The notes: generated from the letters alone by a model not told the origin. Shown: positions 14,340 through 22,895, numbered from the stretch's first letter. The stretch is 31,544 bases of DNA from Gleimia hominis (GCF_032085515.1 NZ_JASXSX010000006.1:1-31544), one strand, 5' to 3'. Program-made: numbers and translations.

Positions 14340-14770
14340 GTTTTCACCTCGCCAATCCACGCTGTGAGCGCTGTTTTCATGGCCTCGATCGCGCCCCTGC
14401 GCGTCTGGCTCCTGGTGGGTGCAAGAAACGGACGAGCAGGCTGATCGCTTCGGCCGTGCTCTAACACGTTCGCGATGAGCGCATTCGATCTACCATCTCG
14501 GCGGTTCTCAGCGAAGCCGACCTTAATGTTGTGATCACCCCTCGAGTTCACCTTCACCGAGGTCGTACCAAGCGCTGCCAGTAGTTGCCCGGTTGAACGC
14601 GAGGCCTGCTTGGTGGCACGCCCGATCACACCAGTGAGGTTGGCTCGCAACCTTGGCTCAACCACCGCAGCACCCGCCTTGAGCACCTCATCCGCCGAGG
14701 TTTCGAGCACACGACTGGCATCATCAAGAGAATCAATAAACGCGTTCGGAAGGCGAATCTGAACTCTAGC
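14336..14770 (-). CDS. HK97 gp10-like head-tail / tail completion protein
   Basis: 144 aa from the GTG at 14770, which has AGGAG six bases upstream and overlaps the stop of the previous gene. The longer ATG reading (14815) would begin inside that gene. N-terminal helices with ALK-type Ala-rich repeats are followed by STGQLLAALG, VKVNSRGDHNIKVGFAENRRDG and the end pattern ANVLEHGRSDQPARPFLAPTRS. That last pattern, with E-x-G...QPARPF, is the hallmark of the HK97 gp10-like family. It acts at the head-tail junction. It is tightly packed between the head-tail adaptor and tail terminator-like genes. Confidence 0.85.
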   Translation of the reverse strand, partial: ARVQIRLPNAFIDSLDDASRVLETSADEVLKAGAAVVEPRLRANLTGVIGRATKQASRSTGQLLAALGTTSVKVNSRGDHNIKVGFAENRRDGRSNALIANVLEHGRSDQPARPFLAPTRSQTRRGAIEAMKTALTAWIGEVKT

Positions 14771-15104
14771 CACGGGCTTCTCCTTCGGGGCTGGTGTGGT
14801 GGGCAAGAATCTCAACGTACCTGCCGATCACCTCGACCGCGTCGATCACATACCGCCCATCCGTGCCACTGATCTCCATATCTGCCGTGACAGGTAGGTT
14901 CGCAATAGTGCGGATGCGGAAAAGGACGTCAGCCTTTGAGTAAGCGGCGCGGTTCACCCACGCGCTCGATGCATGACGCACCTCGATCTGCGCCCGCACC
15001 GTCGCTTTGATCTCGTCCCGCGTCGTGGTGAACCCTGCTTTGTCACGCACGGTGACTGGCGCGATGAGGTTGATCGTGGTGGTCATGGATCCCAAAGAAG
15101 CCAT
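14766..15104 (-). CDS. Head-tail adaptor (stopper-like)
   Basis: 112 aa from the ATG at 15104 with AAGGAG eight bases upstream. The longer reading from 15128 would begin inside the previous gene. Beta-rich composition with TTTRDEIKATVRAQIEVRHAS, then VLFRIRTIANLPVTADMEISGTDGRYVIDAVEVIGRYVEILA. This is the usual pattern of phage head-tail joining proteins (SPP1 gp16 type), which close the connector until DNA release. Position between the connector and gp10-like genes agrees. Confidence 0.82.
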   Translation of the reverse strand: MASLGSMTTTINLIAPVTVRDKAGFTTTRDEIKATVRAQIEVRHASSAWVNRAAYSKADVLFRIRTIANLPVTADMEISGTDGRYVIDAVEVIGRYVEILAHHTSPEGEARG

Positions 15105-15115
15105 GAGTGTTCTCC

Positions 15116-15433
15116 TTAGACTTTCCAATCTCTATCGAGGCGCAGGAGGTTGTTCACCGCGTTCCACACCGCCCGAGCCGCATCCGGCTTATCAGCCCAA
15201 AACCCTGCCGTAGCCCCATCACGTGACTCATAGAAATGACTGGCCAGCATGACAATGCCCTGCCGCGTCGCCCCAGACATCTCGTTCTTTTCGTAGTGGT
15301 TTTCGGGCAGGTGTTGGAATGAGCAGGCGTAGGAGGTGGCCGCATTGACCAGCGCGGCAATCAACTGGTCGTCATCGTCGAAAGTGATCAGCAGATTCGC
15401 CTTCACCAGATCCACCAAATCATCGGTAACCAT
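15116..15433 (-). CDS. Head-tail connector (HK97 gp6-like)
   Basis: 105 aa from the ATG at 15433, preceded by AGGAGGTGG. The longer reading from 15454 lacks a better site. Helical protein starting VTDDLVDLVKANLLITFDDDDQLIAALVNAATSYA, with the repeated-Asp segment before the second helix that is typical of gp6-like connectors binding under the portal. It continues with ATRQGIVMLASHFYESRDG and a C-terminal helix containing AVNNLLRLDRDW. It follows the major capsid gene directly, the usual place. Confidence 0.87.
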   Translation of the reverse strand: MVTDDLVDLVKANLLITFDDDDQLIAALVNAATSYACSFQHLPENHYEKNEMSGATRQGIVMLASHFYESRDGATAGFWADKPDAARAVWNAVNNLLRLDRDWKV

Positions 15434-15466
15434 ATACAGCCACCTCCTCTCCACTCGTGGGGTTGG

Positions 15467-16693
15467 TTATGCTCCTGCCTTCTGGGTGAGGATTTTGACT
15501 GCTTCGGGTAGCACTAGTTTCCCGTCGAGGCGTTGGGAGGCTAGGAACCCGACCTGTCCGGTGGTGGCGAACAGTTCGTTGAGCCGCTTAAAGCTGCGGC
15601 CTTGTCGGTCGGCGATCCAGTAATAGCCCAGGTCACCGAAAGCCACAGTCGATGCGCCGGCCTTAACCTCCGGAACAAAGGCCGAAGTATGAACGGGGCG
15701 TCCGAGGACAAGGTCTGGGGTTCCTGCGGTCAGGGCTGGCTGCCACAAGTATTGGCCGTTGCCGTCCTTGAGCTTGCGGATGGTTTTCACGGTTGAGTCG
15801 TTCATCAACCACACCGCCCTCGATCGGTACGGGCCGCGAAGCGCGTAGTGCAGGTCGATGAGCTCATCAGCCGTAATATCGGTCGCCTTGCCCGTAGTCA
15901 CCGCTTTCTCGCCACCGCCTGTAGCGTTGAAGATGCCGGTGGGTTTGCCTTTGCCGTCTCCGGTGAGGAAGGCTTCTTCTTCAGCCGCGCCAATACGCCT
16001 AGCAAATTCAGAGGCGAGGTACTGCTCGACATTAAACGCCGCATCATTAAGCAGTTCCTCTGAAATCTTGAGGAAGGTGCCGAGCTTAAACGCGGACAAG
16101 GTGACCTGGGTGAAGGATTCGTCCGATTCCGTATACGGCTTGCCCTCATCGAGCCACCCAGCTGTGCCATGCGTAGAGACGACGGGGATTTTGCGGTCCC
16201 CGCTGGTGGTTTGGATGACCTTGGCGAGGCCTCGCATGATGTTTTGATCCTCCAGCGAGGAGATCAGAGTGCGTTCGAACTCTTCCGGCACCAGGTAGCC
16301 GCCCTCAGTGTCGACGCCCTCCGAGAGGGCGCCCCGTACCTCCATGGGGGAGGCGTTCAGTCGCATGGCATCCCAAAACGCCCGCTTATACGAGGCGGTT
16401 GCTCGAGGCATAGTCGGCTTGGCGTCATCATCAGGATTCATGCCAGGCATGGAGGTCAGCGGCATATTGGTTGCCCTAGCCAAAGCGGCGTCACGGCGCA
16501 AGGCACGCTCGGAGCGTGCAATCTCGGCCGTGAGCTGGTCGATCTCGGCCTCCATCTTCGCATAGGCCTGATCATCCTCAGCCGACAAGCAGCCAGTGGT
16601 GGTGTCGCGACGCTCATCCAGGAAAGCTTTCGCCTTCTCCCATACGTCGGAACGCTTGGTGCGAAGGTCAGAAACAGAAAGTGAAGTAGACAT
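15467..16693 (-). CDS. Major capsid protein, HK97 fold with N-terminal delta domain
   Basis: 408 aa. Residues about 1-75 are charged coiled coil (DVWEKAKAFLDERRD, MEAEIDQLTAEIARSERALRRD), acting as an internal scaffold that is cut off during maturation. Residues about 120-405 are the HK97 capsid core, with GGYLVPEEFERTLI (131-144), TSGDRKIPVVSTHGTAGWLDEG, a long E-loop region with FTQVTLSAFKLGTFLKISEELL, and the C-terminal RVDG-like RLDGKLVLPEAV. The cleavage point is probably in the linker about 90-120, by the neighbouring protease. It is separated by 14 bases from the protease gene. Confidence 0.96.
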   Translation of the reverse strand: MSTSLSVSDLRTKRSDVWEKAKAFLDERRDTTTGCLSAEDDQAYAKMEAEIDQLTAEIARSERALRRDAALARATNMPLTSMPGMNPDDDAKPTMPRATASYKRAFWDAMRLNASPMEVRGALSEGVDTEGGYLVPEEFERTLISSLEDQNIMRGLAKVIQTTSGDRKIPVVSTHGTAGWLDEGKPYTESDESFTQVTLSAFKLGTFLKISEELLNDAAFNVEQYLASEFARRIGAAEEEAFLTGDGKGKPTGIFNATGGGEKAVTTGKATDITADELIDLHYALRGPYRSRAVWLMNDSTVKTIRKLKDGNGQYLWQPALTAGTPDLVLGRPVHTSAFVPEVKAGASTVAFGDLGYYWIADRQGRSFKRLNELFATTGQVGFLASQRLDGKLVLPEAVKILTQKAGA

Positions 16694-16707
16694 GGATATT
16701 GGTCCTT

Positions 16708-17583
16708 TCAGTGGGGTTGATTAGCTAGTTCGGCGTATAAATCAAGAACCCGCCGACCAACAGGCACAGCGGGCTGAACAGTTCGGCGTGGTAAATCCGC
16801 CGGCTTCGGTGGCGGTGTGGCGGTCAGATGAGCGACGAGGCGCTGCTCGCTGGCGCGGCGTGAAAACACCGTGCCTTGCCCCGCGTTCTTTTTGGGTGGG
16901 AACGGTGGGCGCTTCGACTCCTCGTCCTTGTCAGGTTCGTCCGGCGGCTCCACTTCATCTGGTTCGTCGTCGTCGGGATCGTCGGGTTTCTTCGACTCGA
17001 CCGCAAACATCGGATTGCGCTGGTTGGTGAGGAGTTCGTCGGCAAATCCCATGTCGATCGCCGCACGTGCGTCCATCCATGTTTCGGCATCCATCAGCTT
17101 GGACAGTTTCGCCCGACTCAGGTTCGTCTTCTCCTGATACGCATTGAGAATCGATTCCTTGACCGAATCAAGCATGCTCATCGCACGGGCGAGTTCGTCC
17201 TTATCACCCACAGCCATCGTCGCCGGGTTGTGAATCATCAACATCGACACCGGCGACATAGCAACCGTGGATGCGGCCATCGCGATCACGGACGCGGCCG
17301 ATGCGGCGATCCCATCAATATTGACCCTCACTGTGCCTGGGTAGTCGAGGAGCATGTTGTAGATCCGGGCGGCAGCAACCACATCACCACCAGGCGAGTT
17401 CAGCCAGATCGTCACCGGCCCGCTACCCGCGTTCAACTCGCCTGCAAAAATACCGGGTGTGACGTCGTCATCAAACCAGGATTCTTCAGCGATCGTGCCA
17501 GCAATGCGCAAAACCCGGGCACTACCTGCGTCCGGGTCATTCGTGTGTGGCTCGGGGGTGAGCCAGTTCCAAAAACGTCTCAT
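16708..17583 (-). CDS. Head maturation protease, ClpP-like (S14)
   Basis: 291 aa. A ClpP fold spans about residues 22-190. Catalytic Ser95 lies in GIAASAAS and catalytic His118 in MIHNPATM, and an Asp in the ETWMDARAAIDMGFADE region likely completes the triad. Upstream, TIWLNSPGGDVVAA matches the ClpP oxyanion strand. The C-terminal 100 residues are a disordered Asp/Pro/Lys-rich tail, common in phage versions and probably self-cleaved. It processes the capsid delta domain. The start overlaps the portal stop by ATGA (17580-17583) and AGGAGGAGG precedes it. Confidence 0.95.
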   Translation of the reverse strand: MRRFWNWLTPEPHTNDPDAGSARVLRIAGTIAEESWFDDDVTPGIFAGELNAGSGPVTIWLNSPGGDVVAAARIYNMLLDYPGTVRVNIDGIAASAASVIAMAASTVAMSPVSMLMIHNPATMAVGDKDELARAMSMLDSVKESILNAYQEKTNLSRAKLSKLMDAETWMDARAAIDMGFADELLTNQRNPMFAVESKKPDDPDDDEPDEVEPPDEPDKDEESKRPPFPPKKNAGQGTVFSRRASEQRLVAHLTATPPPKPADLPRRTVQPAVPVGRRVLDLYAELANQPH

Positions 17584-18896
17584 ATCCTCCTCCTTAGGGG
17601 AAGCTGGTTACTCGAAGGTTCCGGGGCCAACGACGGCTCAGGCTCGCTTTCTGTCTGGTCGGCTTGGGTGGTGGCGTAAGCCCCTGCAAGACCGAGCGGG
17701 AGCATATTCCCGTTCACCAGGTAGAGGTCTCCGCCAGCCTCGGCGGGTATCTTGTCGAGGTTTTCTAGCTCGCGGATATCGTTGGCGCTCATCCACCCGT
17801 TCTGCCGTGCCACCGCATACCCATCCATCCGCGACTTATAGTCACCACGCAGCAGACCTTCGAGGTTGAACTTCACGTACACCTGCGGTTTCTCGCGCGG
17901 ACTGAGGAGTGTTTTGGTGATGGCTTGCTCCCAGCGGATCACCCACGGATCCAGCGTGTACTTCACAAACTCCAACGACTGCTGCTCAATGTTAGAAAAC
18001 GAGGAACGATCTAAATCCCCGATCATATGGGGAGGAATACGGAAGATGCGGGCGATCTCACCCATCTGAAACTTCCTCGTTTCGAGGAATTGGGCTTGTT
18101 CCGGGCTAACGGAGATGGGCGTGTATTTCATGCCCTCTTCCAACACCGCGATCTTATTGGCGTTCCTCGCCCCACCAAAGGTCTGCTGCCAGGACTCGCG
18201 CACCCGCGTGGGGTCTTTGATTGTGCCCGGATGCTCCAACACCCCGCCCGGCGCAGCACCATTAGCGAAAAAACTTGCTCCGTAGTCCTCGGTCGCCTGA
18301 GCGAGGCCTATAGCGTTCTTCGCCATCGCAATCGGAGAATACCCCACCAGCCCATCGAAACCCAGCCCTGGAATATGGAGCACATCGCGTGCCTGCAAGG
18401 TGACGGTTTCGAAGCGTCCAGAGGGTTCATCCCAGCTGCGCTGATACTCGTAATACAACCGCCCACCCTCATCACGCCCCACGCTCATCCTGTTCGGCAT
18501 AAGCGGATACAAGCCGATGACCTCATCACGGCCATTGCGCAGTACTTGAGCAAACGCATTACCCCAAAGCAGCAAGTGCGTCATCAGCGTTTCTCGGAAC
18601 ACAAAGCTCGTCATCTCTGGATTCGGCTCATCATGAAGAAGCCAATACAGCGGATGGTCGAGAGCCTTCACCTTCGCACCATCCGCCCGTTGTCGATACA
18701 CATGCAGCGGCAGACCAGCGATCGCCTCCGCCAAAATCCGCACACACGAATACACCGCCGTCATCTGCATCGCAGAGCGCTCCGTCACCGGACGCCCAGA
18801 GCTCGTGGCCCCGAAGAAAAAGCTATAGCCTGAGCTGATCGCGTGATCGTCAGTGGTGCGAGCAGTGTCGCCACGCAGCCAGGAAAGAAAACCCAT
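17580..18896 (-). CDS. Portal protein (HK97 family)
   Basis: 438 aa from the ATG at 18896, preceded by AAGGAA. The longer reading from 18947 would start inside a strong hairpin (18923-18955). Typical HK97-type portal features: MQMTAVYSCVRILAEAIAGLPLHVYRQ near the N-terminus, HPLYWLLHDEPNPEMTSFVFRETLMTHLLLWGNAFAQV, DVLHIPGLGFDGLVGYSPI in the middle, and a C-terminal IPPHMIGDLDRSSFSNIEQQSLEFVKYTLDPW with RWEQAITKTLL. It forms the dodecameric channel for DNA packaging. Gene order terL-portal-protease-capsid is interrupted only by the toxin cassette. Confidence 0.96.
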   Translation of the reverse strand: MGFLSWLRGDTARTTDDHAISSGYSFFFGATSSGRPVTERSAMQMTAVYSCVRILAEAIAGLPLHVYRQRADGAKVKALDHPLYWLLHDEPNPEMTSFVFRETLMTHLLLWGNAFAQVLRNGRDEVIGLYPLMPNRMSVGRDEGGRLYYEYQRSWDEPSGRFETVTLQARDVLHIPGLGFDGLVGYSPIAMAKNAIGLAQATEDYGASFFANGAAPGGVLEHPGTIKDPTRVRESWQQTFGGARNANKIAVLEEGMKYTPISVSPEQAQFLETRKFQMGEIARIFRIPPHMIGDLDRSSFSNIEQQSLEFVKYTLDPWVIRWEQAITKTLLSPREKPQVYVKFNLEGLLRGDYKSRMDGYAVARQNGWMSANDIRELENLDKIPAEAGGDLYLVNGNMLPLGLAGAYATTQADQTESEPEPSLAPEPSSNQLPLRRRI

Positions 18897-18922
18897 CACT
18901 GTTCCTTGGTCAGAAAATAAGT

Positions 18923-18955
18923 AGTCCCCCGCGTCTATATCAGACACAGGGGACT
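18923..18955 (-). terminator. Strong 13-bp hairpin between toxin cassette and portal gene
   Basis: On the minus strand AGTCCCCTGTGTC pairs with GACGCGGGGGACT across a 7-base loop. In RNA all 13 pairs form, two of them G-U. ACTTATTTTCT follows, a moderately U-rich run. It lies past the DUF2283 gene and 27 bases before the portal ATG. It may terminate the inserted cassette, or be a processing or antitermination signal in the late transcript. Confidence 0.65.
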
Positions 18956-19028
18956 ATTCGTAGGAAGCAACTAGCAACATCCGACTAGGCATTTTGCTTC
19001 TCACAGCAAACGCATAAAGGTAAAGGAG

Positions 19029-19262
19029 TCACAGATGCTGTGCTTTGTTCAAAACTTCGGCACGTAAACCAGCTGACGCTGCAAGTATTTCGATACCGAG
19101 AAGATACCCTTCACTATCAACGTCTATCGTCACTTGAGTCTGCCCATTCGGAGTATCAATAAAAGCTACCTGCTGCGATGCTTCTTCTGGCGCTATCTTG
19201 TCACCGAACGTCACATATGCAGCATCAGCTTCTCTGTCGTATGTCATATGCATGAGTCTCAT
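19029..19262 (-). CDS. DUF2283 protein, probable immunity/antitoxin partner
   Basis: 77 aa. It has the DUF2283 pattern: N-terminal YDREADAAYVTFGD, then a beta strand, IDVDSEGYLLGIEILAAS in the middle and a short end. There is no signal peptide, so it is cytoplasmic. Its ATG overlaps the stop of the exported DUF4258-like gene by ATGA (19259-19262), so the two are co-translated. DUF2283 genes are often found directly beside DUF4258 genes, which suggests a toxin-antitoxin or toxin-immunity pair. That recollection and the function need testing. Base composition is lower in G+C than the phage genes. Confidence 0.82.
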   Translation of the reverse strand: MRLMHMTYDREADAAYVTFGDKIAPEEASQQVAFIDTPNGQTQVTIDVDSEGYLLGIEILAASAGLRAEVLNKAQHL

Positions 19263-20110
19263 CCTTTTGTAACCGTGATAATGTTTCCAGTTTTGTTGGC
19301 TACAACAACTCGAATCCTATTCTTCCCTTTACCTTGAGTGAAGACTGATGTCCCTTTCTTACCCGCAGTCTTCACACCATTCGTCACCACTTGTTTAATT
19401 AATGCTTGGCTTACACCCCTAACAGCAGCTTGAGTTAACGCATGACGCGTAAAGTGTGCCATGACAGCTAAAGCAGGAATCCAGAAAGGATCAGCGACCA
19501 CAGGATAAACAGTTGCAGCATCAGTATGGACACGCTGAATTATGCGGTTACCATCAATTATATAGTCAGTGTTAACTTTTGATCCGTTTGCATCAACAGC
19601 CCACGGCGCAGTAAAAGTTCCTACAAGATTCTCATTTTGATCCCATGCGGCAATTCCGCCATCTTCCAAATAAGTTAAATGAAAATCTGAATCTACTGAA
19701 ATTGAGTATTCTTTTGGAGATTTCGCATCAGGAATATGAAATAGAGATCTGAAAGCACCGTCTCCTTCATCGTGTACTTCTACTGAATAATTGCCTGCTT
19801 CACTTAGGCTCGGAGTTTGAAAATCGTTCAACGATTCAATCGGAAAAGTTAACGAGAACTCTGTTTCTGTTGCTGATGGAGCTGTGATAACCCCATCTTG
19901 AATCGTGATCTTTCCTTCATCAATATCACTCGTGTCTAGAAAAACATTAGGCTGAGTTTTTACAGCAGCTTCAATATCCGCAGAAACGCTTTGCGAAAAA
20001 GTGTTTCCAGCAGGCGTTTCAGCAGCAGATGCAACCCCAACCGTAGACAAAGATAACGCCAATGTCGTTACCGTACTTACAAGAGCTTTGCAATAATTTC
20101 TAGTAATCAT
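19259..20110 (-). CDS. Exported protein with C-terminal DUF4258-like toxin domain
   Basis: 283 aa. Residues 1-30 are a classical Sec signal peptide: basic N-terminus, hydrophobic LVSTVTTLALSLSTVGV and cleavage motif ASA just before residue 30. Residues about 40-200 are a beta-rich region without a family I recognise. YPVVADPFW at 202-210 is a motif seen in many exported actinobacterial proteins. Residues about 222-283 fit DUF4258: a helical start with HALTQAAVRGVSQALI, a NGVKTAG turn, then strands ending RVVVANKTGNIITVTK. DUF4258 belongs to the BECR fold group that includes toxin RNases. The likely active His223 is in HAL. The next gene is the probable immunity protein. G+C is about 40% in sampled lines against about 60% around it, so the pair looks transferred. 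Confidence 0.78.
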   Translation of the reverse strand: MITRNYCKALVSTVTTLALSLSTVGVASAAETPAGNTFSQSVSADIEAAVKTQPNVFLDTSDIDEGKITIQDGVITAPSATETEFSLTFPIESLNDFQTPSLSEAGNYSVEVHDEGDGAFRSLFHIPDAKSPKEYSISVDSDFHLTYLEDGGIAAWDQNENLVGTFTAPWAVDANGSKVNTDYIIDGNRIIQRVHTDAATVYPVVADPFWIPALAVMAHFTRHALTQAAVRGVSQALIKQVVTNGVKTAGKKGTSVFTQGKGKNRIRVVVANKTGNIITVTKG

Positions 20111-20194
20111 GAACTATTCCTTTCGTCATGCCGCAACATTGTGGTGGGTGCGCGACAGGGAATCTGGGTCGCGTTGCCTCTTAGAGACTTCATC

Positions 20195-20218
20195 ATTTTA
20201 CTAAAATCGAATCTCGAT
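20195..20218 (-). promoter_or_regulatory. Candidate promoter/operator of the toxin cassette
   Basis: Upstream of the toxin gene the minus strand has TAAAAT (20200-20195), a fair -10 match, just after an inverted repeat ATCGA-GAT-TCGAT (20218-20206). No good -35 box is visible at 17 bases. The A+T-rich patch is unlike the surrounding phage DNA, so a cassette-own promoter with an operator is plausible, but only as a candidate. Confidence 0.35.
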
Positions 20219-20239
20219 ACGATAGAGCGTTCCGTAGTG

Positions 20240-22870
20240 CTAGATAAAAAGCAGTCCTCGTTCATCATAAATCGACCCGCTGGTGGTGCCTTGGCCGCAT
20301 CTGATGGCGCGGTCGAGGGCCATGATGGTTGCGACGACGCCGTCGATCTTTTCTGTGCTCTTTTGTTTGTCGGGTTTGATGTTGCCTGCTGGGTCGGTGC
20401 GGACGTGAATGTTGTCGACCATCCAGGACAGGACTGGGTGCCCACCGTGGGCGAGCCGTCCTTCGAGGGCGAGTTTCATGAGCTCTTTGGAAGGCGGGCT
20501 CATGTCTTTGAAGCCTTGCCCGAACGGAACCACGGTGAAACCGAGCGCTTCGAGGTTTTGGCTCATTTGGACAGCGCCCCACCGGTCGAACGCAATCTCC
20601 CTGATATCGAAGCGAGTCCCTAGTTGTTCGATGAAGGCTTCGATCGCCCCGTAGTGGACGACGTTGCCTTCCGTGGTTTGTAGGAAGCCTTGGTCCTGCC
20701 ACAGGTCGTAGGGCACGTGGTCACGGGCGACCCGGAGCTTGAGGTTGTCTTCGGGTAGCCAGAACCACGGCGCGATCACATACGGCTCGTCACCGGTTTC
20801 GGGTGGGAAGACGAGGACGAACGCCGTAATATCCGTCGTCGACGCAAGGTCGAGCCCGCCGTAACACACCCGCCCCTCCAAATCAGAAAGGTCAATGGGT
20901 GCTGAGTTTTGGTTCCACACGTGCATGGGCATCCACCGCACCGACTGCTTCACCCATTGGTTGAGGCGCAGCTGTCGGAACGTGTTTTCTTCGGCCGGAT
21001 TCTGGCGCGCCTGTTCGCAGGCAACACGCACTTTCTCCACCGGCACGGTGATGTCTAGGCTCGGGTTGGCTTTGCGCCACACGTTCTCGTCGGTCCAGTC
21101 GTCCTCACGGTCAGCACCGTAGATGACGGGATAGAAGGTCGGGTCGTGCTTTTTACCGGCGAGAATGTCCTCGGCCTTCTCGTGCTGCTCATAACAAATA
21201 CTGTGCGTATCAGTGCCTGCCGTGGTTATGAGGAAGTACAACGGCTGAGTCCTCGCGTCGCCCGAACCTTTCGTCATCACATCGAACAAGGCGCGGTTGG
21301 GTTGGGTGTGGAGCTCGTCGAAGACAACACCGGAGATATTAAACCCGTGCTTCGAATATGCCTCCGCTGAGAGGACTTGGTAGAAGCTGTTGGTGGGCTT
21401 GTAGATGATCCGCTTCTGCGAGGCGAGAATCTTGACACGCTTGGACAGTGCAGGGCTCATGCGGATCATGTCGGCGGAGACCTCGAAGACAATGCTTGCC
21501 TGTTGCCTGTCTGCTGCACACCCGTAGACTTCGGCACGTTCCTCACCGTCGCCACAGGTAAGCAAAAGTGCGACGGCGGCGGCGAGCTCACTGTTGTGGG
21601 TGGGCAGGTAGGAGCGGCCGACCAAGTACTGGTGGGAGGGCGAGTCGACTTGGATGCACTGCATACCCCGGTTAGGGATTGGCTCGATGGTATCGATGTA
21701 CCGGTAGTGCGAGCGGGTGTTCGGGTTGCGCGGGATCGCGCGATTTTGCTTACGATCTAAACCAGCTACTCGCACATCGTCAAACGCGGTGAACTTGACG
21801 TAGTATAGCGTCTGACCTGTGTGGACGCGCCCACACACAGAGGAAGGTAAACTCCAATCTGTGCGCTGGGTCGAGATGGCCGTGGTGATCGCATTCTTGA
21901 TGCCCAAACTCCACAGCAGTTCTGAAACAGACCGTGCCAGTCCTTCCTCAGTCGAGGTGTAGATTGCTTGGCCTTTACGGGTGGAGATCGAACCATCAGA
22001 ATCCATCAGCCCCCACAACAATTCCAGGCGCTGACGTCGTGAAGCACGCAGATATTCGGTCGGGATCACCTTGTCATGGAAGGAATCAACCAGGATTGCT
22101 TCGAGCTGTGGGATCCGGATGCAGATCGAATCCCCGGTATTGGGATACTGAGTTGACAGCGTGTTCCACGGCCATATACGTTCAAGGACGCCCGTGACAT
22201 CTCTCGTTTGGATCGTCAAATAAGGTTTCGTGGCCGTGCCGTTACCCAACCAATAACCCATCACATACGGATCGATCGGCAGCTCAGCCTCGGGTAGATC
22301 CAGTGCACCTGCTAGTGGGATACGGAAGCGAATCGAACCACCATCGCGCGGAAGGCGATAGAGTTCACCGGTGGTCATAATCGCTTCACGTGCTTTACCG
22401 AAGGTATAGTGGCCAGCCCACTGGTGATTCTCGCCAGCTTCGATCACTTCACCATCTTTGAACGTAATCCGGTAGGCCTGCTCTTCATAATCCACCCGAG
22501 ATTTAGCAACAACCGTGCACCGCTTGCCGCGTTCGTCGAACACAATATCGCCTACACGAATATCACCCATCGTCATAAAACCAGACGGCGTGGGAATGGG
22601 CGTATCGAGCGCGACCTGCTTGCCCATCTTCTTCGGAATCTCGACATAAGCAGTGGTGAACTGGCGGTAGCCGTCTTCTTTGACGGTGCCGAACAAATCG
22701 CGCACGATCTGCTCTTGCCAATCAATCAGCTTGAACGCCTTACCCGACCAGCGGCCCTTCGTATGCTTCAAAGCTTCAATGAACGCGACCGCATAATCGG
22801 CCTTGCGCTTATCATACGTCGAGCCGTCAGCCATGAACCTGGTCGGCGTGTAGGTTTCTAGTTGTCGCAT
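20240..22870 (-). CDS. terL: Terminase large subunit, interrupted by an intein
   Basis: 876 aa precursor; 534 aa after splicing. The N-extein 1-84 ends in the first part of Walker A (EIPKKMGK) and the C-extein starts at Ser427 (SELAAAVALLL), so the intact site would read KKMGKS. Walker B is FDELH (about 517-521) after ISGVV. The nuclease region includes CYGGLDLASTTDITA (669-683), FDRWGAVQM and a DPAGNIKPDKQKSTEKIDGVVATIMALDRA end, all typical of HK97-type large terminases. It cuts and pumps phage DNA into the procapsid. AGGAGGTGA precedes the ATG. It is separated from the small terminase by the methylation block. Confidence 0.95.
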   Translation of the reverse strand: MRQLETYTPTRFMADGSTYDKRKADYAVAFIEALKHTKGRWSGKAFKLIDWQEQIVRDLFGTVKEDGYRQFTTAYVEIPKKMGKQVALDTPIPTPSGFMTMGDIRVGDIVFDERGKRCTVVAKSRVDYEEQAYRITFKDGEVIEAGENHQWAGHYTFGKAREAIMTTGELYRLPRDGGSIRFRIPLAGALDLPEAELPIDPYVMGYWLGNGTATKPYLTIQTRDVTGVLERIWPWNTLSTQYPNTGDSICIRIPQLEAILVDSFHDKVIPTEYLRASRRQRLELLWGLMDSDGSISTRKGQAIYTSTEEGLARSVSELLWSLGIKNAITTAISTQRTDWSLPSSVCGRVHTGQTLYYVKFTAFDDVRVAGLDRKQNRAIPRNPNTRSHYRYIDTIEPIPNRGMQCIQVDSPSHQYLVGRSYLPTHNSELAAAVALLLTCGDGEERAEVYGCAADRQQASIVFEVSADMIRMSPALSKRVKILASQKRIIYKPTNSFYQVLSAEAYSKHGFNISGVVFDELHTQPNRALFDVMTKGSGDARTQPLYFLITTAGTDTHSICYEQHEKAEDILAGKKHDPTFYPVIYGADREDDWTDENVWRKANPSLDITVPVEKVRVACEQARQNPAEENTFRQLRLNQWVKQSVRWMPMHVWNQNSAPIDLSDLEGRVCYGGLDLASTTDITAFVLVFPPETGDEPYVIAPWFWLPEDNLKLRVARDHVPYDLWQDQGFLQTTEGNVVHYGAIEAFIEQLGTRFDIREIAFDRWGAVQMSQNLEALGFTVVPFGQGFKDMSPPSKELMKLALEGRLAHGGHPVLSWMVDNIHVRTDPAGNIKPDKQKSTEKIDGVVATIMALDRAIRCGQGTTSGSIYDERGLLFI
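21593..22618 (-). other. Class 3-type intein with LAGLIDADG endonuclease, inserted in the Walker A motif
   Basis: Residues 85-426 of the TerL precursor (342 aa). The start (QVALDTPIPTPSGF) lacks the usual Cys/Ser 1. The W-C-T set of class 3 inteins is present: Trp151 two residues after His149 in block B (ENHQW), Cys405 in block F (GMQCIQV), and Thr424 in the terminal PTHN with Asn426 followed by Ser427. The endonuclease has two LAGLIDADG-like motifs: GYWLGNGTA (205-213) and LLWGLMDSDGS (284-294). In the first the expected acidic residue is Asn210, so DNA cleavage may be lost. It splits GK from S exactly. Confidence 0.9.
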
Positions 22871-22895
22871 CGCGATTCACCTCCTCTCCAGTAGC

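Noticed and set aside
16876..17679. A 267-aa plus-strand open frame across protease and portal genes
   Set aside because: Antisense shadow with Arg/His-rich composition typical of a reversed reading.
18027..18833. A 268-aa plus-strand open frame inside the portal gene
   Set aside because: Antisense shadow of a conserved portal protein, with no ribosome binding site or domain.
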